In this document: positions 41,696 through 49,916 of the stretch, piece after piece
How positions within the stretch are numbered: position 1 is the first letter of the stretch
Layout of the letters: each line of letters starts with the position of its first letter
NCBI RefSeq assembly: GCF_905175375.1
Contig: NZ_CAJIMS010000001.1
Coordinates: forward strand, 620,001-684,000
Source: Chryseobacterium aquaeductus
GTDB taxonomy: Bacteria > Bacteroidota > Bacteroidia > Flavobacteriales > Weeksellaceae
Direction: 5' to 3'
DNA: 64,000 nt
The notes under the pieces: model-generated
The model's input: the letters and a program-made list of their open reading frames with translations, nothing else
Told to the model about the DNA's origin: nothing
The model's database searches: none
Program-made: the position numbers and the translations under genes

Positions 41696-42307
41696 TTAAT
41701 CTTTTTCGTTATATGGAAGTCGATTGATGATTGATCTTCCCAGAGAAATTTCGTCAGCATATTCCAACTCATCACCTACAGAAATTCCTCTTGCTATACT
41801 TGAAAACTGAATCCCTGAATTTTTGAATTTTTTATAAATATAATAAGCTGTCGTATCGCCTTCCATCGTAGCACTTAAAGCAAAAATAAATTCTTTTGCA
41901 TTACCTTGTTGCAACTTCTTTTCAATACTCGGAATGTTCAATTGATGAGGTCCCACGCCTTCCATCGGGGAAATTTTTCCACCTAAAATAAGGTATTTCC
42001 CTCTATATTTTCCGGTATTTTCGATGGCGATCACATCACGTACATCTTCAACAATGCAAATCAGCTCATCACTACGTTTTTCGTTGCTGCAGATTTCGCA
42101 AATATCAAAATCTGAAAAGTTGTGACATTCTTTACAATATTTAATTTCATTTACCAGATTGATGATTGAAGTTCCCAAACTTGTCGCTCTGGAATTGGGC
42201 TGTTTAAGTAAATGAAGTGCAAGGCGTAAGGCAGTTTTCTTACCAATACCGGGAAGTCCGGAGATTTCTTCTACTGCTTTTGCCAATACTTTACTTGGAT
42301 AATCCAT
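41696..42307 (-). CDS. recR: Recombination protein RecR
   Basis: 203 residues from MDYPSKVLAKAVEEIS; a 31-codon upstream extension is not family-like. HhH motif ISGLPGIGKKTALRLALHLL, C4 zinc finger CKECHNFSDFDICEICSN, and Toprim domain IVEDVRDVIAIENTG, with a VGPHQLNIPSIEK motif. Acts with RecO to load RecA at gaps. The -7 element lies 4 nt before the ATG. Confidence 0.95.
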   Translation of the reverse strand: MDYPSKVLAKAVEEISGLPGIGKKTALRLALHLLKQPNSRATSLGTSIINLVNEIKYCKECHNFSDFDICEICSNEKRSDELICIVEDVRDVIAIENTGKYRGKYLILGGKISPMEGVGPHQLNIPSIEKKLQQGNAKEFIFALSATMEGDTTAYYIYKKFKNSGIQFSSIARGISVGDELEYADEISLGRSIINRLPYNEKD

Positions 42308-42311
42308 AAGA

Positions 42312-42319
42312 CAAAAATA
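42312..42319 (-). promoter_or_regulatory. -7 element abutting the recR start codon
   Basis: Minus strand TATTTTTG, TCTT, ATG: predicted leaderless transcript. Confidence 0.55.
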
Positions 42320-42443
42320 AGAATTATAGTTGTAAAATTTGAATACTAAACAGTCAATTAATATGATTTTTCGTGAATTAAAATTCAATTTTTCATCCAA
42401 GTCATAATTGTCAACTAATCATTTAAAAATCTGAAAAAACCAT

Positions 42444-42451
42444 TATCTTTG
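42444..42451 (+). promoter_or_regulatory. -7 element of the LURP-one gene
   Basis: TATCTTTG, 35 bp before the start codon. Confidence 0.45.
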
Positions 42452-42486
42452 ATCATCAAATTCTAAACACAAAAAATAAACTAAAA

Positions 42487-43088
42487 ATGATTCTTAACAA
42501 CCTCAACTATCCGCTGGATTTTAAATTTAAAATCACCACACTAGCCAGCGATTTCAATATTTCCGACAAAAATGGAAAACCTGTGGCGTACGTTCGTCAG
42601 AAAATGTTTAAACTGAAAGAAGACGTTATCGTTTTTAATGATGAAACAAAAGCTAAAGAACTTTTTAGAATACAGGCAAATCAATGGATTGATTTTAATG
42701 CGTCTTATTCTATCAAAGATACGATCGGGAAAATTTCGGTCGATTGGCCAGAAAAGGAATGCGTTCTATTTGGAAGTCCTCGTACAATGTATTAGATGAA
42801 GCCGATCAACAAAAATTTACCATTACAGAAGACAACGCTTGGGTCAAATTTTTTGACGGAATGGTTGGCGAAATTCCGATTATCGGAATGTTTACAGGAT
42901 ATTTCCTAAATCCTACTTACACCGTAAAAGGCATTGACGGAAAAGAATATTTTAAGCTAAAAAAAATGCCGTCGATGTTCGGAAGAAGATTTCAACTTGA
43001 TAGAATGGTAGATATTGACGACGAAGACGAAAGTTTGGTGGTTTTGTCTTTACTAATGATGGTTTTACTTGAAAGAGCGAGAGGATAA
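42487..43088 (+). pseudogene. LURP-one/tubby-like domain protein, frameshifted
   Basis: Two overlapping frames join into one protein: frame 1 (42487-42795) gives SDKNGKPVAYVRQKMFKLKE through DTIGKISVDW, and the third frame continues ARKGMRSIWKSSYNVLDEAD through the end at 43088. Adding one G in GATTGGCCAGAAAA (42741-42754; GATTGG-GCC) restores a continuous frame of about 200 codons. The complete sequence looks like the LURP-one (tubby C-terminal-like) beta barrel family. Codon bias continues normally on both sides, so the event is recent, or a one-base sequence error. Function of bacterial LURP-one proteins is unknown. Confidence 0.7.
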
Positions 43089-43177
43089 TTGTGCTTTTAG
43101 CAACTGACTTTTGGCTGCTGGCTTACATTTTGAAGTCATGATTATTCAAAAATATTATAATTAAATTATCTCAACAG

Positions 43178-43669
43178 ATGAAATATCTAATCATTTTCTT
43201 TTCAGCAGTCGTATTAGTTGCCTGTAAAAAGGAAAAAGAAATCGTTTCAAATCCCACAAAAAAAGATTCTGTAAATATTTTTCAGAATTCTGCGAAAACA
43301 GATTCTCAGCCTGCCAACATTTTGGTTGATGTATTCCCTTTCCCGAAAGAAATCAAAGAATGCTCTTGTTATTTTGCGAGAAACAAAGCAGATTTTGAAA
43401 ACGAAAAATATATCTACGCAGATGATGCAGGAAAAACTGCTTACATGAAACTCGAAGGAAAAAGAATCGCTATGAATTTGATTTCCTCAAGCGATATGGA
43501 AGTTGATGAAGAACTGACCAAAGAAATTGAAAATGAGAACTACAAAATCTCAGTGAAAGGTAAAAAAATAAAAAACGAAGAAGTTTTACTGTTTGAAGGG
43601 ACTTTAACCATTGAAAAACCGGACGGAAGCATCACAAGAATGCCAATCTACGGTGAATGCGGATGTTAA
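43178..43669 (+). CDS. Lipoprotein of unknown function
   Basis: 163 residues with lipobox VLVAC (Cys16) and a charged linker rich in K, S and N. The globular part starts about residue 50 (VFPFPKEIKECSCYFARNK) and ends in IYGECGC; four cysteines (CSC and CGC) are at its two ends and probably form disulfides or a metal site. No family recognised. Followed by a terminator. Confidence 0.75.
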   Translation: MKYLIIFFSAVVLVACKKEKEIVSNPTKKDSVNIFQNSAKTDSQPANILVDVFPFPKEIKECSCYFARNKADFENEKYIYADDAGKTAYMKLEGKRIAMNLISSSDMEVDEELTKEIENENYKISVKGKKIKNEEVLLFEGTLTIEKPDGSITRMPIYGECGC

Positions 43670-43689
43670 GAAGCTATAAGCAAAAATAC

Positions 43690-43716
43690 TGCTCCTGAAT
43701 TTCGGGAGCATTTTTA
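43690..43716 (+). terminator. Terminator
   Basis: TGCTCCTGAA-TTTCGGGAGCA followed by five T. Confidence 0.85.
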
Positions 43717-43805
43717 ATTTCATATGTATTTTTTATTTTTTTATTTGCCATATGCAATCGCCGAGTTTTAGTTGGTATTTTCGTTTATAAATCATAGCGA
43801 TTTCG

Positions 43806-43813
43806 TAATTTTG
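43806..43813 (+). promoter_or_regulatory. -7 element of pepD
   Basis: TAATTTTG, 15 bp before the pepD start at 43829; this supports the short start over an upstream one at 43772. Confidence 0.5.
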
Positions 43814-43828
43814 ATCAAAATAAATTTT

Positions 43829-45274
43829 ATGGAACTATCAAACATAGAACCGCAGATTATCTGGAAGAATTTTTCCAAGTTAAATGCTGTTCCGAGACCG
43901 TCAAAAAAAGAGGAAAAAGTAATCGCTTTCATTAAAGAATTCGGTGAAAATTTAGGTTTAGAAACCACGGTCGATGAAGTAGGAAATGTAATTATTAAAA
44001 AACCTGCCACTGCAGGAATGGAAAACCGTAAATCAATTGTGATGCAGTCGCATCTGGATATGGTTTGCCAAAAAAACAACGATGTGAATTTCGATTTTGA
44101 AACTCAGGGAATTCAGATGGAAGTTGACGGAGACTGGGTAAAAGCAAAAGGAACAACTTTAGGTGCAGATAACGGACTTGGTGTGGCAACCATCATGTCG
44201 ATTCTTGAAAGTTCAGACATACCGCATCCTGATTTGGAAGCTCTTTTTACCATCGATGAAGAAACAGGTATGACTGGAGCCTTGGGTCTAAAACCGGGAC
44301 AATTGACCGGACAAATCCTTTTAAATCTAGACACAGAAGAAGATGACGAAATCGACATCGGATGCGCAGGCGGAATTGATGTAACGGTAAGCCAAAACTA
44401 TCCTACTGAAGCATCAAACGGACAAATTGTAAGAATTGAAGTAAAAGGTTTGCAAGGTGGTCATTCTGGAATGGATATTCACAAAGGTTTCGGAAATGCC
44501 AACATCATTTTAGGCAGAATTCTTTATAAAGCTTTAGCTAAAGAAAATGTTCAGTTGATTTCTATTGATGGAGGAAGTTTGAGAAATGCTATTCCAAGAG
44601 AGGCTGTAGCATTGATTTCTGTAAGGAATGCTGGAGAATTTATTGAAAATGTAACTAACGGAATCAAAAAAGAGATTTTAGAAGAATTTGCTTCCATAGA
44701 AACCGGACTTCAAATCAATATTGAAAATTCTACAAGCTCTGACAAGGCGCTTTCTGAGGAAGATTCGAAAAAAATTATTTTGGTTTTAAAATCTCTTCAC
44801 AATGGCGTTTACAGAATGAGTCCTGATGTGCATGATCTGGTGGAATCATCAAATAATGTAGCAAGAGTTGAATTAAAAGAAGGAGGATTGAAAATTTTAA
44901 ACCTTTCAAGATCATCAGTTGATTCGTCTAAAGATTCTGTTGCTGAGCAATTAAAATCAATTTCAGAATTGGCTGGAATGAATGTAGAATTTAGCGGATC
45001 TTATCCTGGCTGGAAACCAAAACCTGGTTCTGAAATTGTTCAGATGATGGAGAAAATCTACACAGAAAAATTTGCAGAAAAACCACACGTTGTCGCTTGT
45101 CACGCAGGTTTAGAATGCGGAATCATCGGTGCCAATTATCCTGAAATGGAAATGGTAAGTTACGGACCAACCATCAGAGGAGCTCACTCGCCGGATGAAA
45201 GAGCTAATATATCTTCAACACAGAAGTTCTGGAGTTTTACGAAGGATATTTTAGCGAATATTCCTTTTAAATAA
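43829..45274 (+). CDS. pepD: Cytosolic dipeptidase PepD (aminoacyl-histidine dipeptidase, M20)
   Basis: 481 residues from MELSNIEPQIIWKNF; the frame is open 19 codons upstream, but the promoter lies inside that part. M20 metal ligands: MQSHLDMVCQKN (His, Asp), LGADNGLGVA (bridging Asp), FTIDEETGMTGALG (Glu, Glu), with GAHSPDERANISST carrying the last His. Family hydrolyses dipeptides including carnosine with two zinc ions. No signal peptide, so cytoplasmic. Confidence 0.94.
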   Translation: MELSNIEPQIIWKNFSKLNAVPRPSKKEEKVIAFIKEFGENLGLETTVDEVGNVIIKKPATAGMENRKSIVMQSHLDMVCQKNNDVNFDFETQGIQMEVDGDWVKAKGTTLGADNGLGVATIMSILESSDIPHPDLEALFTIDEETGMTGALGLKPGQLTGQILLNLDTEEDDEIDIGCAGGIDVTVSQNYPTEASNGQIVRIEVKGLQGGHSGMDIHKGFGNANIILGRILYKALAKENVQLISIDGGSLRNAIPREAVALISVRNAGEFIENVTNGIKKEILEEFASIETGLQINIENSTSSDKALSEEDSKKIILVLKSLHNGVYRMSPDVHDLVESSNNVARVELKEGGLKILNLSRSSVDSSKDSVAEQLKSISELAGMNVEFSGSYPGWKPKPGSEIVQMMEKIYTEKFAEKPHVVACHAGLECGIIGANYPEMEMVSYGPTIRGAHSPDERANISSTQKFWSFTKDILANIPFK

Positions 45275-45293
45275 AATTTAAAAATATCATTCT

Positions 45294-45328
45294 AAATATC
45301 CAAAGTCTTTTGATTTTGGATATTTTTT
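45294..45328 (+). terminator. Terminator after pepD
   Basis: AAATATCCAAA, 9-nt loop, TTTGGATATTTTTT. Confidence 0.85.
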
Positions 45329-45460
45329 ATATAAACCATTAAGGAGATTTAAGAAGTTAAGAAATATTAAGTTTGCTTCGCTTTAGATTGAAAAACTAAA
45401 AATTAAAATGATTATTCTTATCTTCAATTTAAATTCTTTAAAATTCACTAGAAAAAAAAT

Positions 45461-46042
45461 ATGAAAAGTATTACCGTATTTTGCGGATCGAGTTTCGGTT
45501 CGGATGAAAAATATAAAGAGCAGGCAACTTTGCTCGGACAGACTTTAACACAACAAAACATTCAACTGATTTATGGTGGTGCCAATGTAGGATTGATGGG
45601 TGCAGTCGCTGACGGTGTTTTATCTAAAGGCGGAAAAGTCATTGGTGTTCTTCCCCACTTTTTGCAGTCAAAAGAAATTGCACATAAAAATCTAACCGAA
45701 TTGATTTTGGTTGAAAGTATGCACGAAAGAAAAACCAAAATGAATGATCTTTGTGACGGCGTCATTGCACTTCCGGGAGGTTTTGGAACTCTGGAAGAAT
45801 TATTTGAAATGATCACCTGGGCACAACTCGGGCTTCACAAAAAACCAATTGCAATTTTGAATATTGACGGATTTTATGATAATTTGATTAAGCTGGTTCA
45901 AACTATGGTTGATAAAGGATTTTTGAAACAGATCAATCAGGAAATGCTTTTGGTAAGCGACAATATTGAAGAGCTTCTGGAAAAGATGAAAAATTATCAG
46001 GCTCCGATGGTTGGAAAATGGATCTCGAAGGAAAGAACTTAA
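45461..46042 (+). CDS. LOG family protein (nucleoside 5'-monophosphate phosphoribohydrolase)
   Basis: 193 residues, Rossmann-like fold. VFCGSSFGSD nucleotide loop, YGGANVGLMGAVADGVLSKG, and the LOG signature LPGGFGTLEELFEMITWAQL with the catalytic Glu. Releases the base from cytokinin-type or ordinary nucleoside monophosphates. Small gene 46061-46363 follows by 18 bp. Confidence 0.93.
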   Translation: MKSITVFCGSSFGSDEKYKEQATLLGQTLTQQNIQLIYGGANVGLMGAVADGVLSKGGKVIGVLPHFLQSKEIAHKNLTELILVESMHERKTKMNDLCDGVIALPGGFGTLEELFEMITWAQLGLHKKPIAILNIDGFYDNLIKLVQTMVDKGFLKQINQEMLLVSDNIEELLEKMKNYQAPMVGKWISKERT

Positions 46043-46060
46043 TCATAACTTTATCTAAAA

Positions 46061-46363
46061 ATGGAAAAACCATCTATGCTTCCTGAACCGTGGTACTTTA
46101 CCGATCAGGATTTATCTCAACAATTACAAATTGAATTGCATAATGATCATATTTTAAAAGGAGAAAACACAATAACTGTTGCTTGTAGGCAAGATAACGA
46201 TGATGTATTATTTGAAATGGATAATGGAAAGTATTCAGTTGTTCATCTTACTTGGCAAAATCACCCACATAAGAACACAGCATTTCCAATAACAAAAATA
46301 TATTCAGATTGGCAAAGCGTTATTGAAAATAGGATCTTACCTGATGCTAAAGAATTTTATTAA
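46061..46363 (+). CDS. Small protein of unknown function
   Basis: 100 residues, no signal peptide. One compact alpha/beta unit with VACRQDNDDVLFEMDNGKYS and VVHLTWQNHPHKNTAFPITK, then SDWQSVIENRI. The pattern resembles small immunity- or SUKH-adjacent proteins of Bacteroidetes, but no family can be named with confidence. It probably shares the LOG transcript and ends before a bidirectional terminator. Confidence 0.6.
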   Translation: MEKPSMLPEPWYFTDQDLSQQLQIELHNDHILKGENTITVACRQDNDDVLFEMDNGKYSVVHLTWQNHPHKNTAFPITKIYSDWQSVIENRILPDAKEFY

Positions 46364-46380
46364 TATCGACTTGAAAAAAT

Positions 46381-46411
46381 AAAAAACTCCCGAGAAAATT
46401 TTCGGGAGTTT
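46381..46411. terminator. Bidirectional terminator
   Basis: AAAAAACTCCCGA, GAAAATT loop, TTCGGGAGTTT between two convergent genes. Confidence 0.9.
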
Positions 46412-46433
46412 ATACTTTCTTATTAAGGATTTT

Positions 46434-46763
46434 CTAAGGATAAGGAGCAATTTCCACTTCAAGACCTTCCATCGCATCAGCAATATGAAGCTGGCAACCC
46501 AATCTGCTGTTTGGCTGTACATGATAAGCTTCGCCAAGCATGGCATCCTCTTCGTCGCCCATCGGCTCAAGTCCCGGATCTTTAACAACATAAACCTGAC
46601 ATGAGGCACACATTGCCATTCCTCCGCAAACGCCGATAGTTCCTTCTTCTGCCAATTCATAAGAACGGATGATCTCCATCAAATTCATCGACATATCGGT
46701 AGGAGCTACGATATCGTGGGTCAATCCTTCCCTGTCAGTGATTCTTATATTTATATCATTCAT
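46434..46763 (-). CDS. 2Fe-2S ferredoxin (adrenodoxin-like)
   Basis: 109 residues. Cluster ligands in GVCGGMAMCASCQVYV (C-x5-C-x2-C) and RLGCQLH, the vertebrate-type/ISC ferredoxin spacing. Negatively charged surface (EPMGDEEDAMLGEAYHV) as in adrenodoxin. Carries single electrons in the cytoplasm. It lies 75 bp after a flavin oxidoreductase on the same strand, the likely reductase. Confidence 0.9.
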   Translation of the reverse strand: MNDINIRITDREGLTHDIVAPTDMSMNLMEIIRSYELAEEGTIGVCGGMAMCASCQVYVVKDPGLEPMGDEEDAMLGEAYHVQPNSRLGCQLHIADAMEGLEVEIAPYP

Positions 46764-46838
46764 TTTGTTGATGGTTGATGGTTAATGGTTTTCAGAAAGC
46801 TGTTAATTAAAAACTGACAACTGAAACCTAAAACCTAA

Positions 46839-47894
46839 TTAATCTATTTTCTTTACAACTGCTTTTTCAGCTTCTTTGCGGCTTCCGTCGAAACCGTCTA
46901 CTCCACTTACTGTTGTATATTTTAAGACGTATTTTTTACCCGGATTTAATCTGTTGTAAACACTCTGACACATCAAAGTCGCCTCATGGAAACCACAAAG
47001 AATCAACTTTAGTTTTCCCGGATAGGTATTGATGTCGCCAATTGCGTAAATTCCTTCAATGTTGGTTTGGTAATCCAAAGCGTTGTTGACTACGATTGCA
47101 TTCTTCTCGATATTTAATCCCCATTGAGAAATTTCTCCCAACTTTGGAGTCAATCCGAAAAGCGGAATAAAATAATCGGTTTCGATGTCAAAAGCTTCTT
47201 CACCGTCTCTTACAACAGTAATTGCTTCCACCTTTCCGTCACCTTTGATGGCAGTAACTTCCGCTGGAGTTATTAATTTAATTTTACCTTGATTTTTTAA
47301 ATCCTGCACTTTTTCTACAGAATCTAACGCTCCGCGGAATTCGTTTCTTCTGTGAATCAACGTCACTTCACTCGCAACATTTGACAAGAAAACGCTCCAG
47401 TCTAATGCAGAATCTCCGCCTCCGGCGATAACCACTTTTTTATTTCTGAAATGTTCCGGTTCTTTTACGAAATATTCAAGACCTTTTTCTTCATAGTCTG
47501 CAATATTATCCATTGTAGGTTTTCTCGGCTCAAAAGTTCCCAATCCTCCTGCAATTGCAATTGCTTTACATCTGTGAACAGTTCCTTTATTAGTGACTAC
47601 TTCGAACCATTCTTCATCTATTTTTTTGTAGGAAACAGCGGTCTCTCCTAATGTAAAACCAGGTTGAAACTGCTTGATTTGTTCCATTAAATTATCTACC
47701 AATTCACCTGCATTCACAGAAGGATAACCAGGAATATCGAAAATTGGCTTTTTGGGATACAACTCTGCCAACTGCCCTCCAGGTTGAGGAAGTGCATCAA
47801 TAATATGGCATTTCATTTTTAGCAAACCTGCTTCAAATACAGCAAAAAGCCCAGTTGGTCCAGCTCCAATAATCAATATGTCTGTCGTTATCAT
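46839..47894 (-). CDS. Ferredoxin--NADP(+) reductase, type 2 (thioredoxin reductase-like fold)
   Basis: 351 residues. FAD loop IIGAGPTGLFAVFEAG, NADPH loop IAGGGDSALDWSVFLSN and FAD motif GIYAIGDINTYPGKLKLI. The CxxC of thioredoxin reductase is absent between the two NADPH-domain halves, and length fits the YumC/FNR2 group. Reduces a ferredoxin or flavodoxin with NADPH; the adjacent 2Fe-2S ferredoxin gene supports this. Promoter TAAATTTG on minus at 47924-47931, 29 bp before the start. Confidence 0.88.
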   Translation of the reverse strand: MITTDILIIGAGPTGLFAVFEAGLLKMKCHIIDALPQPGGQLAELYPKKPIFDIPGYPSVNAGELVDNLMEQIKQFQPGFTLGETAVSYKKIDEEWFEVVTNKGTVHRCKAIAIAGGLGTFEPRKPTMDNIADYEEKGLEYFVKEPEHFRNKKVVIAGGGDSALDWSVFLSNVASEVTLIHRRNEFRGALDSVEKVQDLKNQGKIKLITPAEVTAIKGDGKVEAITVVRDGEEAFDIETDYFIPLFGLTPKLGEISQWGLNIEKNAIVVNNALDYQTNIEGIYAIGDINTYPGKLKLILCGFHEATLMCQSVYNRLNPGKKYVLKYTTVSGVDGFDGSRKEAEKAVVKKID

Positions 47895-47923
47895 AAGAAA
47901 GATAATTTAATAAATATGTAACG

Positions 47924-47931
47924 CAAATTTA
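47924..47931 (-). promoter_or_regulatory. -7 element of the reductase-ferredoxin unit
   Basis: CAAATTTA on plus, TAAATTTG on minus. Confidence 0.45.
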
Positions 47932-48046
47932 CTAATTTTAATGCGAAGCATATTTAATTGAACTTAAATAAAAAGCTGAGATTTATCAAAATTCAGACAA
48001 TAATTGTAAATTGCTATCTTGGCAATGTTTTTGTAAAATAATACTC

Positions 48047-48817
48047 ATGAAAAAGATACTTTTTATACTTACTATATTAACATTTTCAGTCAGCTACAGT
48101 CAAATTAATAATATTGCAAGTGGCGAATCTATTACTTTACGTATCCACTATGGTATTCTGAATGCCGGAACTGCCAATTTATCTGCGCGTACCGCCAATT
48201 TCCAAGGTGCGCAGCATCTCTACGTAAAAGGTACCGGACAAACTACGGGTGCAGTAAAGGCGTTTTTTAAAGTGGAAGATGTGTATGAAAGCTACATCAA
48301 TATGGCCACAGAACTGCCTACTTTTTATGTAAGAAATGTAAAAGAGGGAAGCTACTCTCAGCATCTACAAACGATTTTTAATCACGATAATCAAACTTTA
48401 ATTCTTACAGATAAAAAAAATCCTTCCAACGGATCAAAAACTATAAAATCTGTGAAGGGCGTGCAGGATATGCTGTCGTGCTTTTATTTTTTGAGAAGTA
48501 AATCTCCCAATGAATTAAAAACAGGCACTATAATCAATATGAATGTCTGGATTGATGATGAGATGTTTCCCTTTCAGCTGAAAGTAATAGGTACGGAAAA
48601 TTTAAAAACAAAATTCGGAACTATCAATGCGCTGAAAATAATTCCTTCTGTGAAAAGCGGAAGAGTTTTTAAAGAAAAAGAAGGCGTTACGATGTGGGTT
48701 TCTAATGACGCCAATCATATTCCGTTACTTTTGAAAGCAGAGTTAGCTGTAGGATCTCTGAAGGCAAGTATTGATGATTTTAAGAATGTAAAATATCCTT
48801 TAAAGTTTGTAAAATAG
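48047..48817 (+). CDS. DUF3108 family secreted protein
   Basis: 256 residues from MKKILFILTILTFSVSYSQ (signal peptide); 12 upstream codons without a signal-like sequence are excluded. DUF3108 features: ESITLRIHYGILNAGTANLS, the VKGTGQTTG turn, a central VKGVQDMLSCFYFLR, and the C-terminal GVTMWVSNDANHIPLLLKAE. A periplasmic or outer-membrane beta protein of unknown role. Confidence 0.88.
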   Translation: MKKILFILTILTFSVSYSQINNIASGESITLRIHYGILNAGTANLSARTANFQGAQHLYVKGTGQTTGAVKAFFKVEDVYESYINMATELPTFYVRNVKEGSYSQHLQTIFNHDNQTLILTDKKNPSNGSKTIKSVKGVQDMLSCFYFLRSKSPNELKTGTIINMNVWIDDEMFPFQLKVIGTENLKTKFGTINALKIIPSVKSGRVFKEKEGVTMWVSNDANHIPLLLKAELAVGSLKASIDDFKNVKYPLKFVK

Positions 48818-49277
48818 TCATCTTCCAAAAAAAAAATAAGCCAAAGTAGAAATTTCTTCTTTGGCTCTGTCCTGTATCCGTAACGAGAGCTGTTGAGCTC
48901 CGGAACTATACTAAGGATTTTCATCACTTGTTTTTCTAGAATCTATAGATTTGTGTTTTTGTCATATTTTATACAAAGCCTTATAGGCTCTGTAATAAAA
49001 TATAATTTTTCTTCATCATTTGTGTTATAAATTGATTTATGAATTTTCGTCATTTGTGTTTTTAGAATCAAAAATCAGTTTATTTTTCAGATATGATTTA
49101 ATAATCTATTTTCTTGGTACAAAAATACCAACATATTGATATATAATTACCAAAAAACGCTTAGATATATGTCGTAAAGACTGTAGATATTTATCTACAA
49201 AAATAAAATCTCCCAAACAAACAGTAAATGCTCGTTATAAAGAATTCGAAGACGGATATAGTTGGGCGAAGAATTTT
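48818..49277. other. 460-bp intergenic region with hairpin and imperfect repeats
   Basis: No gene recognised on either strand. A hairpin AGCCAAAG / CTTTGGCT at 48839-48866 is followed on the minus strand by a T run, so it can terminate minus-strand transcripts coming from the histidine kinase operon 410 bp away. TTTTCATCACTTG...AGAATC (about 48918-48943), CTTCATCATTTGTGTT (about 49011-49026) and TTTTCGTCATTTG...AGAATC (about 49045-49070) are imperfect direct repeats of unknown role. Confidence 0.5.
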
Positions 49278-49916
49278 TTACTGTTTAAACAACTCTATAA
49301 GTTCTACAATATTTTCAATCTCCAATTTATGAAATAGTCTCTTTTTTATTGTACTTACCGTATTTTGCTTAATATTCAATTTATTAGCAATTTCTAAATT
49401 ACCAAAACCTTCAGCATACATTTTAGCGATCTGCATTTCTCTTCCCGTCAGTAGCGAGAGAGCATGTAAAGGCTTGCCATTCTTTAGTGAATTGAGAAGT
49501 AATCCTTGAGTAACAGACGAAATATACTCACCTTCTTTTATCATCTGAAGGATCGCATTTTTTATTTCTTCCTCTTCACTCATTTTACTTAGAAAGCCAT
49601 CGGCACCTGCATTGATGTATTTCAGAGCATTTGCACCTTCATCAATTCCGGTAAAGATCAGAATTTTTGTTTCAGGATTTATTTCGTTTAATTCCGGTAA
49701 AAATGTAATGCTGTTGCCATCCGGGAAATGAGCATCTATAATAGCAACATCGATGGAGTTTGTTTTTACAGCTTCTATCGTCTGTTGCAGATTTGCCGCC
49801 TGAAGAATCTTTACATTAATTTCTAAATCTTCCAGAAGAAAAATAATTCCTTGCCTGATTAAGCTATGATCGTCTGCGAGTAAAAACGTTAAAGATTTCT
49901 GATCCGAAAGATTCAT
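49278..49916 (-). CDS. NarL/FixJ-type response regulator
   Basis: 212 residues. Intact receiver: ADDHS acidic pocket, phosphoacceptor Asp in VAIIDAHFPDG, Thr in ILIFTGID, Lys in GFLSKMSEE. C-terminal LuxR HTH LTGREMQIAKMYAEGFGNLE, NTVSTIKKRLFHKL. Overlaps the kinase gene by 4 bp (ATGA type), so a translationally coupled two-component pair. It differs from the curli regulator, whose receiver has lost the Asp. Confidence 0.94.
   Translation of the reverse strand: MNLSDQKSLTFLLADDHSLIRQGIIFLLEDLEINVKILQAANLQQTIEAVKTNSIDVAIIDAHFPDGNSITFLPELNEINPETKILIFTGIDEGANALKYINAGADGFLSKMSEEEEIKNAILQMIKEGEYISSVTQGLLLNSLKNGKPLHALSLLTGREMQIAKMYAEGFGNLEIANKLNIKQNTVSTIKKRLFHKLEIENIVELIELFKQ

Noticed and set aside
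46839..47894. Thioredoxin reductase
   Set aside because: The CxxC redox motif is missing; ferredoxin-NADP reductase type 2 fits better and a ferredoxin gene is adjacent.
48866..48915. tRNA-like segment around GAGCTGTTGAGCTC
   Set aside because: No acceptor stem, T-loop GTTCGAATC-type sequence or anticodon arm could be assembled.
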